Below the pieces are notes generated by a model. That model did no database searches and had not been told where the DNA came from. It saw only the letters and a list, made by a program, of their open reading frames with translations. The position numbers were made by a program, and so were the translations under genes. Positions 24,730-37,195 of a stretch of DNA of 64,000 bases are shown in pieces. This DNA comes from Artemia franciscana. Lineage: Eukaryota > Arthropoda > Branchiopoda > Anostraca > Artemiidae. The stretch is taken from the NCBI RefSeq assembly GCF_032884065.1, contig NC_088871.1, forward strand, positions 13,286,394-13,350,393. Direction: 5' to 3'. How positions within the stretch are numbered: the first letter of the stretch is position 1; every line of letters starts with the position of its first letter.

Positions 24730-25860
24730 GAGAAAAAGAATCGTGCCCATCTAGAGGCATCGTGTCAATGCAGATTTGTGTAAAACATCCTTCTTTCACT
24801 CAGTCTTTTGTTTGAAAAATTCTCTTAGTCAGAAAAAGCTTCATCTCCTAGTGTTCAAGCTTTTGGTTATCCATTGACAAGGAGAGATACAACAATTCAT
24901 GGCATATAGTATGGGATGTGCCAGATGAGCTGAGCCACTACCATCACTGACCAGCATCGCCAGAATATTTTATCTGGCAATTGAAAAAAAAATGGGAATG
25001 TGGCAAAAATTAGTTCAAATTAGATTCCATTTCGAACCGTCCGCCCCCACTCTGCTTCCCTCCAGGACACTAACTTGTTCATAAGCTTGGAACAACTTTG
25101 CGCAAGGAGAATCAAACGTTCAGATATGGACGCACAGCCCAAACAAGGATACGGTAAGGAGTTTTCAACAAAATATGTCCATTCTTTCCCATCTTAGATT
25201 TTTAGAAAAATCAGTCTGATTTTTTCTTCTTTTTTTTAGTTAGAATCCAACTCCATTGATGAAAATTGCTTGGCCAAAGCATAGAGCCCAAGAAAAGGAA
25301 ACTCTTGGCAGAAGCTTAAAAAAGGTTGTTTCATACATTGAGGTATTGAGCCTAGATTTCAAAAAAATCTTTATGGTACAAACAATTGCTAAAAAAAACT
25401 TTTTGATGAAGGTAAAGAGCACAGATGAAACTTAGAAGAAATGACACGAGATATATCTGGAAGTCTAACTCAAATAAGTTGACTTATGACATTCCCTTGC
25501 AATTGTAGAACTTATAGAACTACTGCAAAACGGCTTGTATTTGTAGAAACGAATAAAAATCAGGACAATGAGAAACGTAAAACTCCTTAAGCAGCCTGCA
25601 GAAAATAAGAGACTGATTTACAAGGCTCTCAATAGTCTTTCATTAGCCAAGATATCAAAAACTTTTAGTATACCATTCAAATTTACTAAAAACCAAGAAA
25701 TAACAGCAAAAAAACACAAGCAAGCTCATATTTCAATAAAGTGCTAGTTTTGGAGAATTATACACACATTATAAAAAAAAACCATAAGTCAATTTATTTG
25801 AGCTAGTTTTGTAGATATGAGTTGCATAAACCACATTAATCTGAGGCACATTGACTCATT
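24730..25860. other. Stretch with weak exon candidates
   Basis: Two minus-strand pieces look faintly coding (about 25535-25604 after TTTTCTGCAG, and about 25245-25345), but neither joins in phase to its neighbours. Left unassigned. Confidence 0.3.
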
Positions 25861-25863
25861 AAC

Positions 25864-25944
25864 CTGAGGCACAGTATCAGAAAAACTTTCACAAAAAGCA
25901 CTGCATATTTTTGTGCTTATATTCCAGAGTTCCTCATATAGAGC
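25864..25944 (-). CDS. Candidate internal exon of an unidentified gene
   Basis: Seen: 27 codons starting ALYEELWNISTKICSAFCES and ending SDTVPQ, followed by GTTAAT, which could act as a donor. The helical, HEAT-repeat-like composition recalls importin/transportin-type proteins, but the match is too short to assign. The acceptor side is weak. It may belong with 24541-24726, but the phases of the intermediate candidates (near 25540-25604) do not join cleanly. Confidence 0.28.
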
Positions 25945-25949
25945 CTCAT

Positions 25950-26655
25950 TAAAATCATGTATTCATGTTCTTCAAAAAATAATAATAATAATAATCATAG
26001 TAATAATTTTGCACTATAGAGCTATGAGGCATGTCCTTCATTAGACAATTGCACATAAATAGTATAGCAAATTTATGCTCTGGACCACCTAACTCATCCA
26101 TTCAATTTACATCATTTTTAGTCCATTTTACATTATTTTTAACATCAATTAACGCACATTTTGAACATTTTCCATCCCTACATTTGACATTAAAACAAGT
26201 CCTTAGAAATCTAATTTGGTTTCGTTTTTATACTTTTTTAGAATGTAAAAATGGGTTCTAGCTCACTCCATCAATTTACCCCCTTTTCAATTGAATTAAT
26301 ATCATTTTAAATTAAAAATTCGGACATTTTTATAATTTCCTATCCTGAGCTTTAAGATCGTAGCAGGTCTTGTGAAATAAGAATTTCATTAAATTGTGAA
26401 ATAAGGGTTTAATTATACTCTATTTTTCCTATACTACCAATAAAATGTAATAAATTAATATTTAGCGGATAGTTCGATATCGATATCTAAATAATTTATT
26501 TGATCTTTATTCTTTCTTTCAATAACCTTTAAAATCATACCTTTATCTATTTTTTTATATTTCAAGATCAGCTGCTTTAGAATCAAAACGCTTTGGTGCA
26601 TTATTACCTTACTAAAGTTTAATGAATCATTTTAAAAAAATATTAAAGATTTGAT
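25950..26655. other. AT-rich non-coding stretch
   Basis: Includes an (ATA)n run near 25979-25995 and the related phrases ATCATTTTTAGTCCATTTTA and ATTATTTTTAACATCAATTA. No gene seen. Confidence 0.4.
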
Positions 26656-26659
26656 ACGA

Positions 26660-27556
26660 ATTAATTTGATTGACTTTGTCTTAAGGAGCACAGGAAAGGC
26701 AATAGGAGACCATGGAATCAAATTGGGAAGAAAAAAGCTCCTGGATTTAGATTATTCTGGTGATTTAAGTATCCTAGATGAAAGTGTGAGCAAAATGAAT
26801 GAACTATATTTTGCAAGTTCAGGGTGCTAGAAAAGCTTTGAAAAATAATGTTAGGAAGACTAAATCAATAAGGCAAGGGATAAGTGAAGATGTCAACATA
26901 ATGTTGGGTAATGAAAAGATTAATCAGGTGGACAGCTTTACTTACCTTGGTAGTATTATTAGTAAAGACGGTGGGAGCAGTGAAGATGTTAAAAGTAGAA
27001 TAGCAAAGGATCAGGGTGTTTTTTCACAATTTTAAAAAAATTGTTTGGAAAAATAAGAAGATGAGTCTGCAAACAAAGATTATGATATTGAAAGGTACAG
27101 TGATGACATTGATCAAATATAGCTCTGAAGCGTGGGCACTCTGAAAAGCAGATGAAGATTTACCAGATGTTTTCCAGAGAAATTGCCTACCAATTGTTCT
27201 GGGTACCTGGCTCACTGACTGTTTTTCAAACAGAAGACTGTACAAAAAAGTGGTTCAATCCCCCTTTCTAGGGCTATAATGGAAGAAACATTAAGATGGC
27301 TACGGCACATTCTACAGATGAAGTATGATAGATTACCAAAGATTGTCCTTTTAGGCCATCATCTAGGGCTAAATGGAATGCAGGTTGTCCTTGTCTAGAA
27401 TGGGAGGATGTCACAGAAAAAAGATTTAAAGAAAATGGGATCTTCTTGGGAGGGTGTGAAGAGGGAGGTTTCAAATAGATTGGTATGGAGGAGGAGTGTG
27501 CATAGCTGTGTTGGCCTTTGGCAGCTTAGAGCTGTAGTGAGTTGTTAGTAGTAGTA
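26660..27556 (+). mobile_element. 5'-truncated RTE-like LINE copy
   Basis: Plus-strand frames encode the end of RT: DFVLRSTGKAIGDHGIK, LDLDYSGDLSILDE and then QVDSFTYLGSIISKDGGSSE. The 3' end reads AGTGAGTTGTTAGTAGTAGTAA before a TA tract. Homologous to the minus-strand copy at 30276-33508. Frames are broken. Confidence 0.82.
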
Positions 27557-27661
<105 letters not shown>

Positions 27662-27684
27662 CTGTATATATAGATATATGGTAA

Positions 27685-28370
27685 TTGTTTAGTTTCATCA
27701 CAAGCTGTCTAAACTGGAAACTATGCTGTGAAGCAGCATAGTTTCCTTACTATAGTACTTAGAAATGCTAATTGCAGAAGCGCATCCATTTCTGGTTGAC
27801 CCTCCTCCTCCATTGGGCAAACTAAAAATGCATAAAGTGGGCCTGCTTCCACGTAACATTACCTACAAAGCAAAGTGTATTAGTCCAAGAGCCCTGCGGG
27901 CAGCAGGGTGAGGTCTGTATTAAATATTTATTCTATAAATATAGAATACAGACCTGGCCCTGCTGCCTGCAGGGCTCATGGACAAATATGCTTTGCTCTA
28001 TAGGTAATGTTACCTGTAAGCAAAATTGGAAGTTGGATTTGTTGACAAAGACCTGGCTAGTTGAAACTCAGAAGTGAAAGTGAACCATCTTGGATATGAA
28101 CACTAATGGATACAAGAGTTTTTTTTCGTTATCTTTTGACTTTCTACTATGCAGAAATTACCAGTGATAACTGGAATTAGTATTTAAAATATAATTTCAT
28201 TCATATTGTATAGTCCCAACTTTTTCCTCGGCTTCAAAACCCTGCCGACTTTACGCATTTTTAGTTTACTCCATGGAGGAAGAGGGTCAGCCAGAAATGG
28301 ATGTGCTTAAAGAATCAGCATTTCTAAGTGCCGCTTTCCACTTTAGACAGGTTGTGATGAAACTAAACAA
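27685..28370. repeat. Nested long palindrome (foldback element)
   Basis: Outer arms about 27685-27850 and 28205-28370: TTGTTTAGTTTCATCACAA pairs with TTGTGATGAAACTAAACAA, with imperfect pairing beyond (TCCATTTCTGG, CTCCTCCAT, AACTAAAAATGC). Inner arms 27853-27921 and 27945-28013 start GTAACATTACCTA and end TAGGTAATGTTAC, with a 23-base AT-rich centre. The left outer arm also holds a perfect 13-bp hairpin (27716-27746). No coding capacity. The right end abuts a Helitron start. Confidence 0.85.
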
Positions 28371-28516
28371 TCTATATATATATAAATAAGTTGTCTGTCT
28401 GTGTGTCTGTGGATCAGGTGACGTCATGTTTCTGTGTTGACTGACGTCATGTTTTCGACTGACGAAATTACAGACCGGGACATCGGGACACAAATGACGA
28501 CCGGGACACCGGCACA
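28371..28516 (+). mobile_element. Helitron 5' end fragment (H2a)
   Basis: Starts TCTATATATATATAAATAAG after an A. It contains GGTGACGTCATGTTTCTGTG and GACCGGGACACC and stops where a second identical type of 5' end begins. Confidence 0.75.
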
Positions 28517-28797
28517 TCTATATATATAAAAATAAGTTGTCTGTCTGTGTGTCAGGTGACGTCATGTTTCTGTGTCGACTGAAGTCATGTTTTCGACTGA
28601 CGAAATTACGAAATTACATTGGGACACAAATGACGACCAGGACACCGGCACATAGGGAATATAAATGACGACCGGGACACTCAAAGAGAAAGCGACCGGG
28701 ACACAAGGAATGTTCGATTAGCAATCACCATCAACAAAGCACCGGGACACAAATGACGACCGGGACACAGGGAGTATAAATGAGGACCAGGACATAA

Positions 28798-29075
28798 GTA
28801 AAAAAAAAGCTAAAAAAAAAACTAAAAAAAGGTAAAAACTACAAAAAAACTAAAAATAAAAAAAAAATAAAAACTAATAAAAAAAATTAAAAAAACTAAA
28901 AAAGAAAAAAAATAAAAAAAGGAAAAAAAAATGAAAAATAAAGGAGAAAAACAAAACTAAAAAAAAGAAAAATACAAAAAAATAAAAAGAAAAAAGAAAA
29001 AAAACTAAAAAAACTAAAAAAAAGTAAAAACCAAAAAAAAAAATAAAAAGAAAAAAAGGGGAAAAATAAAAAAAT
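28798..29075. repeat. A-rich low-complexity tract
   Basis: Runs of A broken by CT, GG or T, all within Helitron H2 and absent from H1. Expansion of an A(n)CTA(n) pattern. Confidence 0.85.
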
Positions 29076-29549
29076 TTATTTCATCATATACCATTTCAGA
29101 AACGAATGTATAGCCTATACAAACCGGGACACCGGGATACAAATGACAAACGGGACACAGGGAATATAAATGACGACCGGGACACAGGGACACAACTACA
29201 ACGGGGACGCCGGGGGGCACAGGGGGATATATAAATGACGACGGGGACACAGGGAATGTTCGATTAGCAATCACCATCAACAAAGCTGGCAATCATTAGA
29301 ATCATGAGGTATAACTAAAAAAACTAAAAAAAGGTAAAAAACTAAAACCTAAAAAAAAGACTAATTCAAAAACGAATGTATATACAGACCGGGACACCGG
29401 GACACAAATGATGACCGGGACACAGGGACACAAATACAACGGGGACGCCGGGGGGCACAGGGGGATATATAAATGACGACGGCGACACAGGGAATCGTCG
29501 ATTAGCAATCACCATCAACAAAGCTCAAGAGCAATCATTAGAATCATGA

Positions 29550-29693
29550 GGTATAGATCTGAATACGGATTGTTTTCCCATGGACCATTATATGTTGCAT
29601 GTTCAAGAGTCGGTAAACCTGACAATCTATTTATATGCACAGACAATTGGACAGCAAAGAATGTTGTATATTCGCAAGTTTTACGTAGTTAAA
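29550..29693 (+). pseudogene. Frame-shifted Helitron helicase C-terminus
   Basis: GIDLNTDCF is in one frame. A one-base loss in the T-run after it moves LYVACSRVGKPDNL to another frame. Homologous to 16881-17024. Confidence 0.8.
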
Positions 29694-29694
29694 A

Positions 29695-29738
<44 letters not shown>

Positions 29739-29898
29739 GTTGGACATAGGGAGACAACTACAATGGCACGTAACGACTTACGCACGCGGGAGGGCTTGGG
29801 GGGGGGGGCGAAGCGCCCCCACCAACTAGGTGTTAGGGTGGCGCGAAGCGCCACCCCAACAGCTAGTATATATATATATACATATGTCATTCTCAAAT

Positions 29899-30262
29899 TA
29901 CTGCAATAGAATGGCTGGTAAACAACTTGCAGCAAAGTTGACTGTTATTTTCAATAGGCACATGCTTCCTTCAATTTTACCAAAATTTACTTCAAGAACA
30001 GAACAAAAAAGGTTAAGGTGCCATTAGCGATTGGAGCCTATGCCCCCTTAATCTGAAGATATTTATAATTTCCTGGGATATTTTGTAGCAGTTGCATATT
30101 TCACTGTTACTTTGTAGTAGTTGAATATTTCACTCTTCCATCAAACTCACGCCTCCTGACCTTTTCAGTTGTATGGAATGTTTGCTAGTGACAGATTGGG
30201 AAAGGTTAGGATAGGTAGAGTTTGTTACCCATTTATGAGAAACCTAATCTAACTTTTATCAT
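29899..30262. repeat. Left arm of a large inverted repeat
   Basis: Pairs with about 33592-33943: CTGCAATAGAATGGCTG with CAGCCATTCTATTGCTG, ACCAAAATTTACTT with AAGTAAATTTTGGT, GAAGATATTTATAATTT with AAATTATAAATATCTTC, and TTTGTAGTAGTTGAATATTTCAC. Arms are roughly 75-80% alike. Confidence 0.75.
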
Positions 30263-30275
30263 CAAAGCTTGCATA

Positions 30276-33200
30276 CTATTACTACTACTAATAACTCACT
30301 GCAGCACCAAGCCGCCTGAGATCAACACAGCAACGCACGCTCCTCCTCCAACCTAATCTATTGAAGGCCTCCCTTTTTATACCCTCCCAGGAAGTTCACA
30401 TTTCCTTTAAATATTTATTTATGACATCCTCCCAACCCAGACGAGGAAAACCTGCTTTCTGTGTAGCCCCAGATGGTTGGCCAAAAAGGACAATCTTTGG
30501 CAATCTGACATCCTTCATCCGCAGAATGTGGCCTAGTCATCTCCACCTTTCTTTCATTATAGCCCTAGAAAGCGAGATTGAACCAAATTTTTCGTACAAC
30601 CTAGTTTTTGAAATACGGTCGGTCAGCCGGGTACCCAGAACAATCCGTAGGCAATTTCTCTTGAAAACATCTAGTAAATTTTCACCTGCTTTTCAGAGCG
30701 GTCATGCTTCAGAGCTATATTTGATCACTGTCATCACTGTAGCTTCCAATATTCTAATCTTGGTTTGCAGACTTATCTTTCTATTCTTCCAAAGTTTTTT
30801 TTTTTAACTCAGAAAAAAACACCCAGAGCCTAAGCTATTCTACTTTTAACATCTTCACTGCTCCCATTGTCTACTAATAATGCTACCAAGGTAAGTGAAG
30901 TTGCCAACCTGATCAATCTTTTCGTTACCCAACGTCACCTTTTCATCTTCACTTATTCCTAGCCTTAGTGACTTTGTCTTCTTAACATTAATTTTCAAGC
31001 CTATTCTAGCACCCTGAACCCGCAAAACCTCTAAAAATTCATTCAGTTTTGCTCATGCTTTCATATAATTATGCTTAAATCATCAGCATAATCTAAGTCC
31101 AGGAGCGATTTCCTCCCCATTTGATTCCGTGGTCTGCAATTGCCTTTCCTGTGCTCCTTAAGACGAAGTCCATCAAATTGATCCATATAAAGGGGGATAG
31201 AACACAACCCTGCTTAACTCCTGATTTAATATAAAACCAGTTGCTAACCTCATTTCCTACCTTAACCACAGCAGTATTATTCTTGTACATAGCACAAATC
31301 ACTTTAATGTATTTTTCTGGTATACCATATAAGAATAAGACCTTTGCTAACACTCTTCTATCAACAGAATCAAAAGCTTGCTCATAATCGATAAAACTGA
31401 GGACCACAGGTGTTTGACAATGAAGGGACTTCTCAATTATTAACCTAATAGTGAAAACTTGGTCAATACATCCTCTACCTTTTCTAAAACCGCACTGTTC
31501 TTCCCTTAAAACTTTGTTTACAGCATCTCTCAGTCTAAAAAGTATCATATCACCAAGTAATTTGCTACCTACAGAGACCAAACTAATGCCTTGGTCATTA
31601 CGACACTCACTCTTGTCACCTTTCTCATACAGTGGTTTAATTAAGGTTTTTCCTAAAATCATTAGGTACTACCCCTTTTCAAAAATCATATTCATAATCT
31701 TCCATAGCTTATTCCTAGCCTCAGAGCCACCATACACAAGAAACTCATTTCTCACACTATCAGCACCTTGAACCTTATTATTTTTTGATCCTTTTAGCAC
31801 TGTTGCTAATTCTTCCTCACAAAACAAATCTTCCTTCACATCCAAGGTATCACAAACCTTTACATTTTCATCTATTTCTTTTCCTGCAACTCTATCTTGG
31901 TTTAGCACATTCTCAAAATGTTCCACTCATCTTTCTTTAACTTTTTCCTTATCACTAATCATGGCCCCATTCCTATCTTCAACTGGGACTAGTCCTGATT
32001 GACTACTCCCTTTCAATTAATTAACATGCCAGTATAATATTTTACTATTATGCTGTCTAGCTGGATCTTCCAGATCCTCAGCAATTTTATCCATGGCCTC
32101 TGTTTCACATCTCCTTAGTTCAAATTTTAATGCTTTCTCCACTTTCTTTGCATTCCTTTTGTTTTCATGCAACCTATCACTCAGATAATTCTTGTACAAA
32201 CCCTTTCTACCCTCTATTAAACATAAAAGCTTTTTCACTAATATTCCTAGTTTCAGTCTTAGCATTCTTCCCTAAAACACCATCAGCAACTTCACAAATT
32301 GTTATTCTAAAATTTTTCCATCCATCTTACACATTGTCAAAATTTTGAACTCTCAAGTTTAGCATTCAACTGTTCCTGGAAAGTTTTTCTTAAATAATCA
32401 TCCTGGAGTCTACCAACATTACAACTTTCTGGGAGGTAGTTACCCTTCCGAAATTTCAAATTTAAATTAACCTTAGACACAACTAGATTGTGATCTTTAC
32501 TTTTAACATCAATAACAGCACTCCTTTACACCCTAGTACCTTGTATTGATCCTGCTAGTCTTCAGTTCACAATAACATAATCAATAAGGTTTGTTGTCTT
32601 ACCATCACGTGAATACCATGTCAACTTATGGGCCATTTTGTGACCAAACACTGTATTGGTTATAACTAGGTTGTTATACCTACAAAATTGCAAAAGTCTA
32701 TAGCCATTAATGTTTTCTTTTCTGTTTTCCAAATTTACCTAGGCTAGGAAACCATCTATCCCTATTTCTGCCAACCTGGGTGTTCAAATCTCCTAGCAAA
32801 AAAAAAACAACATATTTCTACCTGGTACCCTCTCTATTTGCTACTGTAACTGTAAGTAAAATTCATCTGAATCACTAGTATCTCCTGTCAGTTTGGTTCA
32901 ACAGAGGCATATACTACTATAACTGATACCCTGAACTTTTTAGTCATAAAATGAGCAATTAGTATTCTATTATTAATACCTTCCCAGCCTAAACAAGACT
33001 TAGCAGCTTCCTTATTCATCATGAGCCCTGCTCCCTGTCTATGTAACCCATCCTTCCTGCCTGAGGAAACAAATTCTATGTCACCTAATTTCATACTTCC
33101 TACCCCTGGGATATGAGTTTCTGAAACTCCTAATAAATCCAGTTCAAACTGTCTGAATTCGTCAGTCAAAATGTCGATGTGATAGTCATTATTTAACGCC

Positions 33201-33508
33201 GTAACATTCTAAGTTCCAATTTTCATGTTCTTTAAATCTTTGAAATTATTTTGGCCTCAGGATAAGCAATGATCCCAGATACCAGTGCAGGACAGGGACC
33301 AACACATCTTCTCAAGTCTACACCAAAGCGCTTAAGCTGGCTTAGAACCAGACAGCAAGAAGTCCCTGGGACCTCCAGTAAGTTGGAGGCTTCATGCAAT
33401 CCTGGGCCCATCTTGGTCACAACATGGTTTTCAGCGCTTGGTGATGCTCTTCTATCAACAAGAGTCGAAATCCTGCACAGACAGTCCCAAGCCTATTACC
33501 TCCAACTC
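30276..33508 (-). mobile_element. Near-full-length but decayed RTE-like LINE
   Basis: Seen on the minus strand: the endonuclease begins with KIGT, stop and NDYHIDILTDEFRQF (W mutated to a stop). ELDLLGVSETHIPG and AGLMMNKEAAKSCLGW follow (32888-33169). A linker lies at 32265-31669, and the RT at 31093-31662 has GFRKGRGCIDQVFTIRLIIE, YEQAFDSVDRR and SGVKQGCVLSP. After a frame break comes QVGNFTYLGSIIS. The 3' end is CAGTGAGTTATTAGTAGTAG. About 3.2 kb with a microsatellite tail fits the RTE group. Multiple stops and shifts show it is dead. It lies between the two arms of a large inverted repeat. Confidence 0.85.
31093..31662 (-). pseudogene. RTE reverse transcriptase domain, 189 open codons
   Basis: Longest intact piece of the element. 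Contains the fingers/palm motifs up to SGVKQGCVLSPFIW. The catalytic YADD box is just downstream (about 31075-31093, DYADDLSI-like on the minus strand) across a frame break. Confidence 0.8.
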
Positions 33509-33512
33509 ATTA

Positions 33513-33536
33513 TATATATATATATATATATATATA
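33513..33536. repeat. Short (TA)n tract
   Basis: Sits between the RTE 5' end and the right arm of the inverted repeat. Confidence 0.9.
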
Positions 33537-33591
33537 GGTTTTTCAGTCTTATACAACTAAAGTTATTCAGATTTTTTCACTCTTATACAGT

Positions 33592-33943
33592 TAAAGTTAG
33601 GTTAATTTTGGTTTTCAGAAATGAGTAAAAAAAACTTGACCTAACCCAGCCTTACCTAACCTGGCACCATCAAACCTTGCATAAAACTGTAAAGGTCGTG
33701 AGGAGCAAGTTTGATGGAACAGTGAAATATTTGACTACTACAAAGGAGCAGTGAAATATTTGACTGCTAAAACATGTCTCAGAAAATTATAAATATCTTC
33801 AGGTTACTTTGATGACAGTCTTAATGGCACCATTTTGTTCTATTCGTTAAGTAAATTTTGGTAAAGTTGAAGGAATTATTTGCCAATTGACCAGAACAGT
33901 CAACTTTTATTGTAAGTTGTTAACAGCCATTCTATTGCTGCAA
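33592..33943. repeat. Right arm of a large inverted repeat
   Basis: Partner of 29899-30262. The GGTTAGGT-rich end (33640-33665) pairs with the GGTTAGGATAGG region at about 30211-30223. Confidence 0.75.
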
Positions 33944-33949
33944 GCTGTG

Positions 33950-36900
33950 AATGTTCTTCAGGTTTATCAAAATAACCCTTATGTTTTCTTGTTGTACAGA
34001 ACACAGAATTGGGAAATATGTTATGGCTAAAGCAAAATTAACATAGGCTTTATCTGTTTCAGAAGGGTAGGATTAAGAAAAAGAAAATAACCTATTTTCA
34101 TAGCCAGTACACTCATTTTTTTTCTTAGTCACTCAAAAATTCTCAAGTTATAACTAGGTCCATAAAACATAACATGTAAATACAAGGTTTACGTTCAGTT
34201 CTTGTCTTGTGTATTATTGAATTGTTTTTCTTGAAATTTACATATGTATCTATAAAATAGAAGAAAACAGCATTTTTTTTAATTATAGTAGCTCACAGTC
34301 AATTTAGCAATAACTTTTTTCTGTAAAAATGCTCAAACACAAATCAAAATAGGAAGCATGATTAAAACTTACTGTACATTAGAAAGTAAGAATTTCCTCA
34401 TTTTTAATCCTTAGTGCTGCATAAAACAACAACAATATGGATAGGGAGTAAAGATCTGTTACCCTATAACACTATCCTCTTCTGAAAGAAACATACAAAT
34501 ACAATACAAACAGTACCATTTGATTCCTTGTTTATGCCCTTTCTCAAAAGTTTAAAAAAAACCTAAAAGAACACACTAAAACACTGAAATTTTTACTAAA
34601 TTTCTTGATGAAATTTTTACTTAATATACACAGCATGTTTCATATAATCAGGTTATCATGTTTCCTTCAATAGCTATCCACATTTATTGATTTTTTTAAT
34701 TATATTTTTTCTATATTTCAGTTTTAATCATTCAGAGGAAACTAGATTTCATCAAGTCAAGAATCCAGTTATCTATTATGCAACTTATCCTAGGATGACC
34801 AACAACAAAGAAATATATTATTTAAGACTATATATAAGATGATTTGGGTAGAAGGTGATGCCCATTGTCAGGAATTTATCCCTGATATTGTAATACTTTT
34901 GTTTTATTAGTGTGTTTCCTTCAGAAGAGCTTTCCAAGTGTCCAATTGTAATTTTATCCATAATTCAAAAAAATTCTGAATGAAGACTCCTTATAGGGAG
35001 GAAGCATTATGATAACAAACAAGAAGTAATGCTGCATTTGAAACTTTTAACCAAATATTACTATGGCAGTTGCATCCCCCCTCATAATGGACAAGATATA
35101 TTCCTATGTTATATACAAAATTAGGAAAGACATAGATTAAAATAGAAGGAGCCATTAAAATATGATTAACATAACTCTCTATGTATGATCTATAAAGTAA
35201 GAAATGTGTTATTATGGTGTTCATTATGACATTTGTCAATAACCTAAGGACAAAATTTTGCTTCATTTGTGGGAGATGGGAGATTCTTTTTATTTTACAG
35301 AAAATTAATCTTAGAAAGCAAGTTGAACATATAATTGAATGGTATTGCTCTTTTGTTACTAACCTTCTTCTTAGAAGGAGTCTTTCTACAGGATTAGCCT
35401 AATTTTAAACTCTAAATTCACATTAGATTTATTTTCCCCTGAATCCCAAACCCCCATTTGGAGAGAAAAAAAAATCTGAAATTTACTTTATGGTTTGTAC
35501 TATAATATATCCTAACCATTTGGTCCCAGCCAATTTTGGGCCATGTCCTACCTAAGCAGCACTAATATCCTCATATATCTCTCATTAATTTTAGTTTTTT
35601 TTTTATTCAGGAATGTACTAGTATTCACCTGAATGAAGCTTATAAGGCCCCAGTGGTGCCAATTAGGGGGGACAAGGGGCAAACCTGCCTAGATTTGGAA
35701 AAAGACCTTGTTAGTTCTATTTAAAGGCTATTTTGTGTTTTAGCTATGCGCTATAATGAACTAGCAATACTGAATGACTGGTTACTTATATTGTTCTCCC
35801 ATGTGCTTTTATTTTTTAAAGCAATTAAACAGCACTGTTGCTTTTCTTACTACTACTTTTATAATTGCTTTCCAATGACTTTGTTTAAAATGTTACTTCT
35901 GATCTCATCCTGGAGAATCCTAAATATACTACTAGTAGACAACCTTGTGTTGAAATGTATAAAACAATTCCTCTCTGGTGTCTTACCAGCAATCATGATC
36001 TCTAGCAGGTGTTCAGTCAAAACTAAGAATCAGCTTGTCAGTTTATCTTGTTTGTTGCTGTGAGTCCATAATCAAACAATGACCAACCAGCTCAACCTTT
36101 TCTTGAGAGGAATTTGGCTTCTACTTCAAATGGGAGGAAATTCAGTGTGCATTGCTTTAAGACACAAATGGATTGAATGCTCATGAAACTTGAATTCCTT
36201 GTTTTGTTTTGCTTGCTACCATTTATCTAGTGCAGATGTAAGGGCTGGGGGAACTGTTGGAAAAACGGCTTTCATCAAGACAAAATGTTTTAGTGGGAAA
36301 ACAGTTCTAGTGTCTTGAAGCAACAAAATACTAGTAAAATACATAGGAATTTTGAATCAGCATGGGTGGAATTTAAGATAATTAGTACTGACACTTTGAG
36401 ATGTTTAGCAAGTGACCTAAGTTGGTCCAAATTTCAAGAGGTTCAAGAAAATAGAGATCACACAAAGTACATTTTTGTGCTATTTGCTTTTTGCCCATTA
36501 GGGTCTTCCATAAAGAAGTATTGACAAATCAGAAACATCTGCAAGCTGGGATAATCTTGTTGACCAGACGCAGAAAATATTTTAAGGCAACCAAAAGTTG
36601 AAGGTAAAATTATAGTGCCAATTTGATTGCCATTGCAGTCATCAGTAGCAAAACAATGCAGTTACACTGATAGGAAATGCCTTGCATCAACACATTATTT
36701 CAGAAATAAAATTAGCTAATCCCTTCTTTTTGACAAGATAAAAGATGTTTCAAGAAAAGAATAATTAGAAATCCTACCCAGGTACACATCAGATAGAAAA
36801 TTAGTGGAGTGGCTTATTGGCTTCCATCACATGCAAATATTAAATACCAAAAGCTCGGCCATCTTGATTTGTGAAACTATAGAACAGTTTGTTTTTTTTG

Positions 36901-37140
36901 TAAATTTGATGTTGTGAGTTGCCTAATGTTATGATGGCATATTTGTTATAGGTGGGGAATCCAGTGGAATTCAAGCAATGTTTAGGAAGAAGGTGCCTCA
37001 TAGTTTTTTTTACACTGTGTTGCTCACAGATTACACTTGGTTTTGACTGATTGCCTTAAAAATATGAGTGAACTTTAGAAATTTTTCTCTGTAGAACAAA
37101 GAATTAGATCATGCAGCACTTAAAATGAACTGTTATTAAT
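33950..37140. other. Non-coding stretch, nothing recognised
   Basis: About 3.2 kb of AT-rich DNA without a convincing exon, RNA or repeat. The longer open frames (for example 35746-36063, plus) have hydrophobic, low-quality composition and no family resemblance. Confidence 0.45.
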
Positions 37141-37195
37141 GAACTACATAAGGATGCTTAAATCACCAGAATAATCTAAATCCAGGAGCTTTTTT
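37141..37195 (-). mobile_element. RTE fragment, left of an inserted element
   Basis: On the minus strand this reads the DLDYSGDLSI region (GATTTAGATTATTCTGGTGA). It continues at 37783 after the inserted 579-bp element. Confidence 0.8.

Larger units (their letters stand above)
28517..29866 (+). mobile_element. Non-autonomous Helitron H2
   Basis: The 5' end is TCTATATATATAAAAATAAG. The interior has an A-rich tract (28798-29070) and several GACCGGGACACAGGG minirepeats. The 3' end carries the same two successive hairpins as H1 and ends CTAG|T. A frame-shifted helicase remnant (29550-29693) still encodes LYVACSRVGKPDNLFICTDN. It differs from H1 by length and by the A-rich tract. Confidence 0.85.

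Noticed and set aside
30361-30807. 148-codon plus-strand frame
   Set aside because: Antisense of the RTE 3' region. The minus strand carries the recognisable LINE codons.
31451-31771. 106-codon plus-strand frame
   Set aside because: Antisense to the RTE reverse transcriptase.
35746-36063. 105-codon plus-strand frame as a gene
   Set aside because: Hydrophobic, Leu/Phe-rich composition expected from T-rich DNA, with no splice or family support.
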